NCBI RefSeq assembly: GCF_037975245.1
Contig: NC_092576.1
Coordinates: 8,279,501-8,343,500, forward strand
Length of the DNA: 64,000 nucleotides
Direction of reading: 5' to 3'
From: Apostichopus japonicus
Lineage: Eukaryota; Echinodermata; Holothuroidea; Aspidochirotida; Stichopodidae
The notes under the pieces were generated by a model. It was not told where the DNA came from. It saw only the letters and a list, made by a program, of their open reading frames with translations, and did not search any database. The translations under genes were made by a program, and so were the position numbers. Shown piece after piece: positions 13,166-24,941 of the stretch (the stretch's first letter is position 1; each line of letters begins with the position of its first letter).

Positions 13166-13901
13166 TGTTTTTTATATTAAGAATTGCATTACTAAATCCA
13201 CGATTTCGTTCCAGCAAGGTTTTACATATGTAATATGTGTGATGCCACATTAAACAAAGTTCAGGCTTATATAGTTCTTAGGAGTTGACTGGTGACTGAC
13301 ATCATTCAAGCGGCATATTGAATTCGTATGCACGTCTGTATATCCACATATACGTTTTAATTTGTTACTGAGATCTCTGTAGATGATAGTGTTTCAATAT
13401 TCCTAATATTTGACTATTTCACAGTTTATTACAGTACAGATAATATTTTGTTAAACAAACCGTTATTCGATTTATTCTTGCGATTTTGTATCCTTTTTTT
13501 GTGCGATAAGGTGGACACATACTCAAATTGTATTTGTAAAACGACATAAATATTTATACTGAGCTGATGAATTCATCGTTAAAATTAACACCTCGGTGTT
13601 GCATTGATCCGAATTTTATTAAACTTTCAATGCGTAATATGTAAATTTCAAACCCTTTCATGTAAATAAAAGAATCATATATAAAAGGATCAATTTTCAA
13701 AGGAACTCTGGTAAGAGCTCAGTAATTATTTTTTATAATGTGTTTATGATTTAATAATGTCTAATATAATCTTTAAACGCTTTTTGTTAATAATTTATGA
13801 ATTGGAATTTATTATTATACCCTATAACATGTATATAATTTAGGATTTCAAATATATATATAATAATTGCACATATGCTAAATACGGGTACTGGGTTTAT
13901 T

Positions 13902-14856
13902 CGTAGGGACCATTAACCTGATTCAAATAGGTTAGTTAATTCTACCACGTTGTTGCTAATATGGAAGTATTCTATTTGGCTTGATTATGTCTTTTTCATT
14001 ATCTATCCTTTTCGTAATGCAGGACGGGAGTTGAATGCCTTCTAATTAGTTTCCTAGTCAATATGGTGTCTTCTATTAAAAACCGAAGACTGACAATCCA
14101 TACATATTCCATCTCAGTGAGAATTGGAAAACAGTTTTGTATGAACAAAATGAAATTTAATGATTGACCGTTAAGTTATACAGTTTCAAAATATATGTTT
14201 CTTTATTACCAACATATGGAAAAAAATATTTTGATTCAATGTTTTCAAATATATCGTACACATTGTACATAATTTTAAAATGGTCTTGAATAACTGCAGC
14301 AATTACATTAATCGTATAACGGTTTATGTCTATATTAATAACTTATTATTAACTAATAAATAGGTTTGTGTGTTGTATATAGTTATCGTATTATGAAGTT
14401 CTAACCTATACAATAACATTAAGAAATACTTACGTTCACATTGGTTTGAATTTTGGTTAGCTGAAATGAAAAAGGTAGTTAGTTGATTCTTGTTTCAGCA
14501 AATACTGATGTTATCAATTTTATGAGTACATCAAGCACATCAAAACAAACCTCTCCATGGTTCTTTCACAGGGATGGGCTTTACATAAAGAAGCGATTAT
14601 CAGAAAAATACTTTGCCCATCAAGAGAACAAAAAGAAGCAAAATTAAAACAAACGTATTGACAAATTGAAGTGCCTGGGCAACACCTGGTACACAGAAAA
14701 TCTTCTATAAGTAAGATAATTAATGGCCGAAAGAAGGATAAACGTAATTTAAATATAAATATTCATGGCATCACGAAATGTATTGACAAATTAGATGGTA
14801 GCCTTTATTGAAGACTAATGAAGTAATCATGCAGTTGAAGCATAAGAGGAATATAT
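13902..14856 (+). repeat. Inverted segmental-duplication block, part 2
   Basis: Reverse-complement partner of 44653-45910, with homology running from the GGGACCATTAACC region to the AAGCATAAGAGGAAT region. It holds one copy of the 150-bp unit that is tandemly triplicated at 44751-45200. Confidence 0.75.
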
Positions 14857-15870
14857 ATATATATGCTACGCTCCTGCACCCAAGCAAATGTCCCCCCCCC
14901 CCCCAACAATATTTGAAACAAATCGCCGTCCCTAATTAGAGTTATGGAAGTCAATATTAAAATCATAAGAAGCAAGCATGATTTTATCAACCAGGTTAAT
15001 GGCATTTAGCAGATTGGACGTCTCATAAATAAAAGTAACCATGGAAACATCCGGCGGTTTTCCGTAAACTACAAGCATTGATATGCATGAACGAATAATC
15101 ATTCCGACTTAAATATAGTTGTAAGTAAGGTTCTATCATCGAAGTAATAACACGGCAATATGTTACCATCACTACTAGAAGAATGGTTTTAAGATTCTGA
15201 AGATTGGCATACACTCGTAAAATAAAAGATCATTTAAGTGCATTTAAAGTTGTAGTAATATGGTTTTTAAACAATATTCCATAAAAAAAGCGATACATAC
15301 ATATAACGGTTTTGAAACAAACAAAACAATACGACACAGTTAGCAATACAATAAAATAAAAGTCCGTGAGAATAAAGGGTACTTGCGCTTTGAATATAAA
15401 GTGTCTTACCAAGGTGTAGGCTCTCAGAGATCAACAGAAACAGACTCAGCATTCTGGGGGCTTATTTTCTTTCGGTTGTTGGGTTGGGCTCGACGTACAG
15501 GACTCGCCGCATCCATTATGTGGCGGAGATTTGATTTTCCTCGGGTATTAGATCTTCTGTTACGAAGTAGTTTGTTTCTTGAAGATCACGTCGGGCATTA
15601 GCAATTATAAGTTGTCGTGGAGGGCAAAAAAAAAGAATTTAGATATAATATGACGATGTTTTCCGCTTTGGTGTTGCCCTAAACGATGAGTATTTTGATT
15701 AGTTACACCATTTATGCTGAAGTAGTTGATGAACAACTGTTACACCCACCGATTGGATCTTCATTTTGTTTTACAGGTATTTTACCAACTCTTAAGTTGT
15801 AGCTTCTGGGATATTCTCTGCCTTTAGCTGGGATTCTGAGATTGACTTCAGGTAATGCTATTTTTTAACA
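14857..15870. other. No gene recognised
   Basis: Begins with a short AT microsatellite (14857-14870) and a C-run at 14893-14906. The remaining frames are short with no recognised domain. Confidence 0.4.
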
Positions 15871-15873
15871 GAT

Positions 15874-16660
15874 TTAAGCTTTTAAGAAGGGTACATTTGA
15901 CACAATAATACAAACAACTTCAGTAATCCAGTTCATACAAAACCAAATGTTAATGCTTTGCAGAACTGCGCCTGGCTCTATAAGAACAATTTGAGCTTTA
16001 ACATGATTATTGATCAAAAAGTGAGATCTCATCCATGTAATTAAAACCAAAAACATTGCCGTGTGTCACTAACTTAAAGGAAAATTAATTTTATACCTGA
16101 TTATCATCAGCATACCTTTCCCTGTTAAAACAAAGCTTTTTAATTTCAGCATACAACGAGCGAATAAAACAATTAACGTTATCCGGACAAGTACGGCCCC
16201 TAGAGGAACCCCACATGTAATATGAAGGTAACCAAAAAAGCTAGTACCAACTGTGACTCTCTGAGTTCTACCCATAAGAAAATATTTACACCACCTATAA
16301 ACAGTACCCTGCACACCAATAGCATGAAAAGGAATATTCAAGAGTTTAGGTAGATCAACCGTGTCGATAGCAGCGCTGAGATAAAGCAGCAAAATAATCG
16401 AAGCAGTCTTCTAATCAGAAGCAACCAAGAGTTGTTAACATTTTTTTTTTGTATAAGAGTGGTTTCTTTACTATTGCAATTTTCACATCCACAGAATGAT
16501 GGATATTTTAACGATTGTTTATGTCCATGTGATCATTCAATCTTTTAAGGACTACTCTCTCAATGAATTTGCCCACAAATGCAAGATTGGAAATAGGTCT
16601 ATGACTTTTTTTGAATTTTCCTAAACGCAAATGTTTAGGTCGTAGGTCTGATATCAACAG
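15874..16660 (-). mobile_element. Non-LTR retrotransposon reverse transcriptase fragment
   Basis: Reading the minus strand, the pieces fall in reverse transcriptase order. First comes RPISNLAFVGKFIERVV (about 16540-16620). Next is LSAAIDTVDLPKLL, corresponding to the usual AFDTVDH catalytic-aspartate block. Then follow HITCGVPLGAVL (usual GVPQGSVLGP) and a damaged YADD region near 16085-16130. A further stretch at 15874-16056 matches the post-catalytic region. Stops and frameshifts separate the pieces. It most resembles CR1/jockey-group LINEs. No endonuclease domain or 3' end was seen nearby. Confidence 0.8.
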
Positions 16661-17462
16661 TCTTAACGCCCTCCATGGATACCGCTGAAAGAGAATGATT
16701 AACTAATTTGCACCAGATTGGTAGAAGTAACTCCAGGTTATCTTTTACCACTTCTCCAGGTCAGGGGTCACTGTAACCACAGCGAACAACATTTCATTTG
16801 ATCATCTTCTTCTGTTCATCGGAAGCGAAGTGTGTCAGAATACTAATGGAATAAACTGATGTTTATTAATCTATATCTCGTATTTGTATCAATAGGCAAT
16901 ACACCGATGGGATGTGGGTGGGGGGTGAACGACCTCACGTGAATGGCCGCAAAATTTCGCTGCAACAGTTGCGCTCCAACAACATTACCTCGAATCCGGT
17001 CCGCATCTTCACCGCCAACCTAACCACATTTCCATTGTAACTAATTTAGTTTATTGCTATGTTCGAAGGGAATGCTTAACTGATATTGTAAGCGTTTACA
17101 CGAATTCTATAGAAATAATTCAAAACAAGAGCTGGAAACAGGGATGGTTGACTCACCAAACTGGTTTGACATTCCGTAAGTACTCACACAACAGTCAAGC
17201 TTTTACACAGTGGAAAGTCTGTAAGTCTTACTGATGTTTTTTTTTTTATTTATATTTTGTAATTCCTCTTATATCCATGAGTATTAAAGCCAAAGTTAAT
17301 GCAACTTTCATACCTTGTTCGAAAAATATTTAGTAGTTTCCAAAGTCATACAACACAATCAGTTGTCTTTTTGATCTAATGACTTTTTAAGTTTTAACGT
17401 ATATTCTTTTCACTTTCAATGGAATTGCTGTGATATATGTTGACCTAACATTACACACACTC

Positions 17463-18720
17463 CAGGTAAAGTGGGAATAACATCCAACATAGGTGAAGGG
17501 CAAATTAGGTTTGTTGCTCAAAATGCTGCACTAGTAGCAGTTCCAATTAAGACAATTGAATATGAAAGTAGTGCAGATCCGGAGTTATCATTACCCAGTG
17601 ATTGTTTACAGAAGAAAAATTGGTTTAGAATGTCCCAGTGGATATAAATGGTGAGAAATGAATTGGCAGTCCTTGGTAAACTGCTTCTTGTGGGCATTAG
17701 AATAATCATTCCAAAGGTGCACCGTAGTCAGATTGAAGACTTAGCTCCCGAGGGTCACCGTGGGATAGCAGAAAGTAAACAGAGGCTACGAACGAAAATT
17801 TGGTGTCCAGGCGCTGACAGAGATATGGAAGGAAAATGTAGAACATGCCAAGGTTGCAAAGTTGTTGGCCCAGCGCCAAACCCTGATCCAATACAGACAA
17901 CCCCGCTACCAACTCTACCATGGAGAGATGTAGCAGCTGATTTTATGGTACATCTACCAGATGGGTCTTATCTAATCGTAGTTGTAGATTTTTTCAGTAG
18001 ATATTTTGAAGTGGATGTTCTAATGTTCTGAAAGAATTATCAAATCACTTGCGAGTATGTAGAACGGCTATCCAGAAACCATCAAACAGATAATGGTTCA
18101 AGTTTTGTTCTGGTGAATTTGAATCGTATTTAGAAACTTGTGGTATAAGTCATAGGAAGACGACACCATGTTGGCCTCAGGCTAAAGGTGAGGTGAAGTG
18201 GCAGAATCGTACCCTCCTTAAATCCCTAAACTTGCCCAACTCGAAAAGAAGGATTGAGAAGTAAATTGAATCATATTCTTGTGGCATATCGTTCTACCCC
18301 ACACAGTACAACCGGAGTGAGTCCGGCAGAACTTTTGTTTCATCGAAATATTCGTACGTTTCAGTGTATGATAGGGAAGCAGAAATGAAACAAAGATCTA
18401 AGGATTATAGTGACACCAATAAAAATGCCACGGAAAACGAAATAGTCTTTGCTGACAAAGTCCTTGTTAGACAGGATAAAGGTAATAAGTTGTCGTCACT
18501 TTATAATTCAGAACCGTTTGAGATTGTAGATATGCACCACACTCAAGTCACCATTTAATCACCCCAAGGTGTGAAGTATAAAACAAATGCCTCACACTTG
18601 AAGGAGTATCACCAAGGTGAGATTTGTTATACTAATCCAGGTAGTGGTGATCGAAGAGAACCATTATTTGATACGCAAGATAGAGGCGCAATGATTGGGA
18701 GAGTTTGTTACGGACTCCAG
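17463..18720 (+). mobile_element. Ty3/gypsy integrase relic
   Basis: Plus-strand frames give the pol C-terminus. A linker (PELSLPSDCL) is followed by NELAVLGKLLLVGIRIIIPK, then the H2C2 zinc region (the HRGI stretch and the CRTCQGC cysteines near 17750-17860). The integrase core follows with LPWRDVAADF and VVVDFFSRYFEVD, and a damaged tail with VAYRSTPHSTTGVSPAELL and a C-terminal domain to about 18560. At least three frameshifts or stops break it. The related block at 5230-5590 lacks the insertion, and ATTAC appears at both edges (17448-17452 and near 19127), consistent with a gypsy-size target duplication. No complete LTR pair was found. Confidence 0.8.
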
Positions 18721-20951
18721 ACCAGTCCGTAGTAAGCACCCTCCGAGGTTCTTGGATGATTATTTTCAGTAACTGGTTTATTATAATGACTATTTTTATT
18801 GTAACTTAGTCTTAACTTCAACAAGGGAGTTAAGTGTGTTAGTTGTTTTTGTGTATTCATTGTTGATAGAGCAACTACCTAATATTCAAGATATGTATTT
18901 TTCATTAAAACAAAATGTTTTTTATCCTCTTTGTTTGTTAAACATTACCATGTGGTTACAGTGAAAAAAAGGGAAGTATGTTGTGTAATGGTAATAACTA
19001 TGTGTTTGATTTGTTATAGCGCTACCAAATAGATATTCAAAAGATGGCCGAATACAAAAGTAAAAACAAATTGTGAAACATGTTTATGTTTCTAGTAAAC
19101 TCCGAGACATCCTGATTGGGAGAATATTACGACACTCATCTAGGAAGAAAAGACATAATGAGAAACAAAGAGAATGAACAATACGCTTTTTGGTTTTTTT
19201 TTTAATTGATTAATTCTTTTAATTTTTTTTTCATGTTGGACAAAGTTGAAAGATTTATAAACATTTATATGAGTATTCATTATTAACAATGTAATCATTT
19301 TTATCAAAATTTCTAAGTGCTTACCCGAGTCAATGTTGTAATGTTACATGATATATTTAAGTCACACCAAACTATTATGTACGATATTTTACTAGTGTAC
19401 CGTTTTGTCTCGAATCTCCGATAGGTATTTAATGAATACAAGGCTGCCGCGAGAAGCATACTCAGACAATAACTCAGCGGAAAGGCAGTACATTTACCAG
19501 GATTTATTCACCAATTAAACATACAGCTTTACATACTTCTACGAGATTTAAGGTTACGGATATCAATATGCAATGGTTGCAGTTTATTTCAAACCGTTTT
19601 ACAAATTATGTGCAATGCCTACGATGTATTTTATTCCATTTAATCATAAATATTATTTATATCAGCTGATAATAAAGAACATATATATATATATGTATAT
19701 ACATATTTCTAAATGTGTATAAGTTTATGATCATCCATTGTACCTCATTTGTTTATATAAAACTGTTTCCCAATTATCACTGAGATGGAATCTGCATGGA
19801 TTGTCAGACTTCAGTTCTTCTTCGACATAATATGCATCAAGAATTAATATTATATAAATATATTCTAGACACAAGACACCATTATGACTATGAAAATTAT
19901 TCGACGGCATTCAACTCCCATGGGATTTGTATATGAAGCAAAATGAACAATTCTTGTCGCTATGACATATTTTATATGTTATTGACCATTTACACATAAA
20001 ACAACACTGTAACTTATAGCGTCTTTCTCAAAGTAACAGCCAAAGACAGGATCATTCAGTCATGTATTAACCCCGGGTTACCTGCACACGAAATCCAGTC
20101 AACATGCATTATTCATAAAACTGGAATAGTCGTTTGTGTTAAACATATTAGAGACATGCGCAGAATAGTAAAACTTGAAAATAATACAGTGATTCTACGA
20201 TACAAAACATACGTTATGTAGAATATCATTAATCAAACCACAATAATTGGGTTAGGAAGTTTTAAAAAAAACTTTAATTATTCAAACAAACCGTTTGGTA
20301 ACACTTTAAATATTATTTCATTCGTAAAGGAACTTGATCTTATAAAATTGATTTTGACAGTGTAACGAAATTTTCTCAAATCGTGTCATACTTTAATTGA
20401 ATATGAAATTCAAGTGGGCTTCAATTGGGTTTTGAAAATCCACAGTCATCAACGATAGCTCATTTTCTTTGCTTCATAAGTAGCCTAAGGAGATCAACAT
20501 GTAGGTGGAGTGTTCTTCTACACAATGCATAAATCTAACATTATTTGACTTATTTAGACTTACTTGATAATTATTGTATATAGTAGCGCTGATGCGCTTT
20601 TGTGAGAAAATTCAACTGGGAAATTAAGATGAAGTTAAATTATAATAATTTGACTTATTCCTCAACGATCAATTCTATTGGAACGAATGAAAAAGTGAGA
20701 AATACTCAACAGAATCATCATTTTCTGAAATGAAGTTTCTTCCATGGTGTTAACTTTATAAACATTGTGAAAGGCTCACGAAAATAGTCCTACTGTTATC
20801 ATAAGCTTTATTTCATTGGTGAAACCTGGTTAGATTAGGTAAAGATGTTGACAAAAAATCTATTTTCTGTACTTTTAAAGTGAACAACTTCAAGGTAATA
20901 TGATTTAACAGTTATTATTTTGATGAAGTCAAGTTGTTTATCCTTCTCCAG
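18640..20951. repeat. Receptor 3'-flank block, copy 2
   Basis: Matches 38620-41328 closely, apart from the PLE fragment inserted in that second copy. It includes the gypsy-associated tail at 18640-18900 and a TA microsatellite at 19681-19702. Its last 70 bp before the receptor stop (TTCAAGGTAATATGATT and following) are shared only with the 41.3-kb unit, not with the 30.2, 52 or 60.8-kb units. Confidence 0.75.
20807..20812 (-). promoter_or_regulatory. Poly(A) signal
   Basis: AATAAA on the minus strand, about 140 bp past the receptor stop. Confidence 0.55.
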
Positions 20952-22472
20952 TTACGTTGGTACGTCTTCACTTATCGACGCACAAACCTTTCTAACTAAC
21001 TTTAAAAGTATTGGAAATAGAAACAACGTGATAATAACTAAACCGAATAGTAACACCCGACCGTTTATATCATGATCAACTACTGTAGTACCGCCGCTCA
21101 CTGTAACAGATACAATATGAGTCAATGTTGTTTTCTCGTAATCTGTTTCACATCTTGTAAAATTTACTGAGCTAATCTTTTGATTATTGTATTCATTGGG
21201 TGTCGCACAACTAGGAAAAAGTGTCTCGTGAGTATTGGACATTAACAAATAGTCTCTCAAATAAATTGCATAGCAATCGCAATTTATAGGATTATCTAAA
21301 AGGTTCAATGTTGAATATCCATACAAGTTGTTTAAAGTGTCAACGTCAAGAAATTCGATTTGGTTTCCAGCCAAATCGAGGAACCGAAGATAAGGATTGT
21401 TAGAAATGAGGTTTGGATTGATCGACTCTATCTTATTATATTCAAGTGAAAGAGCACTTAACTTTGTATTTCGATTAAAAAGGTCTAGATCAGTAATGTT
21501 TTTAATAAGGTTGCGAGACAAGTTAATTTCTTCAACGTTAGGGAAATATGAAAAGAATGGTGAAGAAATATCTTCTATGAAATTATTTGCTATTTCAAGT
21601 TGAACCACTGATGAAGAGTTGTTATTAAACCAATTTATTGGCAAATATGAAATATTATTATAGCTGAGACTGACAGAACGCAGTGACGTGAATCCGTAGA
21701 AATATGCTGAGTTTGAGTTAACCAAGTAATTATTTTTTAATACTAGAGATTTTAGAGATTTATGGTAAACATATGTTCCAGTAAGAAACACTAACTCGTT
21801 GTAACCTAAATCAAGTGATTCCAAATTTTGCAGATACTGAAGTATATTAAGGGAAAATATTGATATCTTGTTCTTGGATAAGTTTAAAGTTTTCAGCGAA
21901 CTAAATCCACGTAGTGTATCGTCTTTAACAACCACCAATCGGTTATGCGATAAATTCAGGCTTTCTACAGAAGTTAAATTTTGAAAAACATTACCAATAT
22001 CAACGATACCGTTGGTACTTAAATATAGGTTTTCCAAACTCATCATGCCTTGGAAAATTCTTGTGGGCAGTGTTTCGATATTGTTATGACTTATGTAAAT
22101 ATTCTTCAATTTCGTCAAATTTCGAAAATATGTCGAATTAATATTATCAAGCAATAGCTTACCATTGTTAATAAAGGATAACTCTCTTAAGTTATTCAGA
22201 CCGGCGAGAAACCGCCAGTCACCATTTTGAATGAATGTTGAATTACTATTGCTTATGACCAGAGCCGCCAATTTTTGAGAGAGTTCCTTTTCAAACTGGT
22301 CTGAACTATTTGACATAAGTTTGCTGCAAACTAGAGTATAATATAACGGACAACAGTTGGACGGGGTAGGATTCTCGCAGTCATCATATACATCCCAATA
22401 TAAACCACACGTTTTAGACCGTATTTTCAAAACTAGAAATGTCAAAGTCGCGAGAATAAAGTATTGAGACAT
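20952..22472 (-). CDS. LRR-transmembrane receptor (chimeric copy)
   Basis: A single uninterrupted frame of 506 codons. A hydrophobic signal peptide covers residues 1-22. The LRRNT has cysteines near 22, 32, 40, 41 and 49. About 12-13 LRRs of 23-26 residues span about 68-390 with the LxxLxLxxN pattern. The LRRCT has CDC (398/400), SCATP (422) and RCET (441). A threonine/valine-rich stalk, a hydrophobic helix at about 471-491 and a short basic tail follow. There is no TIR or kinase domain. Many NxS/T sites point to a glycosylated ectodomain. The start is set by alignment with all paralogues. Residues 1-222 differ from the 30.2-kb copy at only two positions (18, 93), but divergence jumps immediately after, so the gene looks recombinant. 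The ligand is unknown; innate recognition or adhesion is inference. Confidence 0.93.
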   Translation of the reverse strand: MSQYFILATLTFLVLKIRSKTCGLYWDVYDDCENPTPSNCCPLYYTLVCSKLMSNSSDQFEKELSQKLAALVISNSNSTFIQNGDWRFLAGLNNLRELSFINNGKLLLDNINSTYFRNLTKLKNIYISHNNIETLPTRIFQGMMSLENLYLSTNGIVDIGNVFQNLTSVESLNLSHNRLVVVKDDTLRGFSSLKTLNLSKNKISIFSLNILQYLQNLESLDLGYNELVFLTGTYVYHKSLKSLVLKNNYLVNSNSAYFYGFTSLRSVSLSYNNISYLPINWFNNNSSSVVQLEIANNFIEDISSPFFSYFPNVEEINLSRNLIKNITDLDLFNRNTKLSALSLEYNKIESINPNLISNNPYLRFLDLAGNQIEFLDVDTLNNLYGYSTLNLLDNPINCDCYAIYLRDYLLMSNTHETLFPSCATPNEYNNQKISSVNFTRCETDYEKTTLTHIVSVTVSGGTTVVDHDINGRVLLFGLVIITLFLFPILLKLVRKVCASISEDVPT

Positions 22473-23760
22473 TGTCCTTAAAAACCTTATTGGCCTTTTT
22501 GTTGCAAAAAGACAGCCCAGTAACGAAATGAGTCAAACCCGTGAGAGGGTCTGGATAAAAACTACTATAACGAACACATGGAGTGATATGATCGTCAGCA
22601 GGAAGATACCAGTCTTTGTAGGAACCTAAATTAAATGATGTGATCGTTTCTCATGGAACTTTCATACCCGTTCCTTAACGTATTCCGCGCGCCTGACGTC
22701 GTTTCTGTTATAATTCGTTTATGACGGATATTACAATTATTGTTTGATACAAGTTTGATACAATTCTTCTGCTTTCCAAGTAACCTTTAATTTGCGGATA
22801 TACAATGCAGAGCTGTTAGGAATGAACATGTCCTCTCTGGATTGCTGTGAAGGTATTCACCCAATGAAACCAACATTTGGTAATGTAGTGATATTTAACC
22901 TTATAGAATCAACATTGATCAACTCCAACAGTTCCTTGGAGAATTATGATAACATATATTTTAATACACAAACTCCAAATGTGTTGAAAATCGATGTCGA
23001 TCAAAAGTCGAAAATAGGAAGAGCATTCCTCCCCAAAAAGGTTTATTCATCTGGAGGTGAGGTGTAAACATCACCCGTATACACAGAACAAATATTCTTC
23101 TTAGCACAACAGAGAGATGAATAAAGTAGCGTCGATACACCAGGACATTGAAATTAATAAAGCTGATAAACCAGGACAGTTTTATCAAGAAATTTGTAAT
23201 ACATATTTCCTTCAAAAAATTGTCTTTCCAAATATGTCTTAGTTGCATGAAAAATCAATGAGGTTACTTGTCCATAGAATAAATCTCTTTAAGGCAATCA
23301 TATGCAGTTGTAATAGTCGCATCGATACACCAGAACTGAGTTAGTATTAACGTTTATATAACAGGACTGTTAAGCAAAGACACTGAAATTATGTTTTCCA
23401 GCACAAATTCCTCTTTGTAATTTTTCCATCAGTTCCATGAAAGAATATATTAGCTACATTCAAGAATAGTGAAAACATTTACTTTGACACAACAAGGTTG
23501 AGATGGAAATAGCTGCGTTGATACAATAACATGTCCAGGACTAAAGTTCACGTTGATCCATCAGAATGGTGCATAACACATCAAAATATTAGTATGTTGG
23601 ATGTCGTAAAAATATTCACTTAAATCCTCCTTCTAGTTATGATAAACAAAAAAGTAACACTGGTAAGTTCATGCTTCATTCTCTCCTGGTATTAAAGTGA
23701 AAAAAAAGAAGGTTTAAGAATAATCAGGAGACAGCCGCAAAATCTTTCGACAATCTTACC
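22473..23760. repeat. Receptor 5'-flank segmental duplication, copy A
   Basis: Nearly identical to 31767-33055 (only a few mismatches seen by eye) and close to 53494-54915 and 62369-63645. It resumes after the PLE insertion at 26185. Degenerate motifs of the type CGATACACCAGGAC recur inside it. Confidence 0.85.
22529..22700 (-). promoter_or_regulatory. Conserved receptor 5' flank (AP-1 and CRE-like motifs)
   Basis: TGAGTCA at 22529-22535, 57 bp above the ATG, and TGACGTC at 22694-22700. No clear TATA box was seen at a fitting distance. Confidence 0.5.
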
Positions 23761-24129
23761 TATGTGTAAAAGTAAGTTGGCCTGACGTTTCGATCCTAGC
23801 AGGATCTTCTTCAGAGGCTAAATGACAAGTTACAGTAACAGAGGGGACAAAAACACGCACAGAATACAGACAGGTTAATGAGCACGGTGAACACAATGAG
23901 ATGGATGAAAGGGGATTATAAGTAGAAAGCAACAGGAGAAGAGGAGAGGAAGGAGATAAACTGTGGAGGGACAAAGAGAGGATTAAAGGCACAGGGTGAG
24001 GAATAAACTGGAGAGGGACAAAGACAGAAAGGTGTGAAGAAAAATGGAGGGGAAGAGAGCTGTAAGAGGAAGAGTGAAAGGGGGGGGGGGAAGGGAGAAA
24101 GGGGAGAAGGAGTAGGGAACAGAGGAAAG

Positions 24130-24932
24130 TTAGTCATGTCCTTCCTGAATGTTCAGCCCATGAGGTTGAATGGTACGAAGGCGTTGCATCCAGAGCCTCT
24201 CTCTGCTGATACGTACTAGGTCAGGACGGCTACCTAAGGATTCAATCCCCTGTAGGGACATGTCGTTAATGGTATGGTTGGGAAGGTTAAAATGTTCTCC
24301 AACTGGGGTCTCAGTCTTCATGGTGTTGACTGTGGATCTGTGACCATAGAAACGCTTCTTGAGGGTGGTTTTGGTTTCGCCAACATACTGGATGCCGCAA
24401 ACTCTACAAGAGATCAGATAGATGACATTGGTGGTAGTGCAAGTGATGTGACCCTTAGTCTTGTGTGTGAGTTGCATGCTGTGGCTGGTGATGGAATTGG
24501 ATTCAACAATGTGGTGGCTGCAGACGATGCATCTCGAAGTACGATCACATTTGAAGGTACCATGCTGAATGGGTGTGGGGTTAGAAGTAAGAGGTGGAAC
24601 AGCAGCACGTACAAGAAGGTCTCGTAGGTTGCGTGGTCGTCTGTAGGCGATGATGGGTTTTTCAGGGATGGCTCGTTGGAGTCTATCTGAAGTGAGGAGA
24701 ATGTTGTGGTTGTTAGAGGTGATTTTCTGAAGGGGAGGAAGATTTGGGTGGAAAGTAACAACGAGGGGCAGCTTGTTGTCGCAATCTCGTCCCTTTTTGT
24801 CCTTCACTGCCAAAGTAGATGATCTGGAAAGGGAGCGGACTCTCTGAATGGCTACACGCACCCTTCTGGCACTATGGCCCCTGGCAATAAGGTGTTTTTC
24901 CAAAGCATCTGTATGGCGAATGAAAGAGGAAT
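24130..24932 (-). CDS. PLE C-terminal fragment with GIY-YIG domain, left arm
   Basis: The frame is open to 25026, but its first codons are antisense of the opposite arm; genuine PLE sequence starts at the palindrome centre. It covers the end of the reverse transcriptase thumb region (SSFIRHTDALEKHLIARGH), a basic linker, a cysteine/histidine cluster (FKCDRTSRCIVCSHH), then the GIY-YIG endonuclease core (IYLISCRVCGIQYVGET, KKRFYGHRS, VGEHFN). The catalytic reverse transcriptase motifs are absent because of 5' truncation, so it cannot move on its own. It ends at the stop near 24130. The GIY-YIG domain in PLEs is thought to nick the target DNA. Confidence 0.85.
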
Positions 24933-24941
24933 ATAATTTTA

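Noticed and set aside
22792..23067. Full 91-codon plus-strand frame above the receptor as a gene from its first codon
   Set aside because: It begins with TTG, not ATG. The frame is broken in two sister units and changes look neutral; at most the shorter ATG form is worth a test.
24274..24627. 117-codon plus-strand frame in the PLE left arm
   Set aside because: It is the antisense of the GIY-YIG coding sequence and is mirrored exactly in the other arm.
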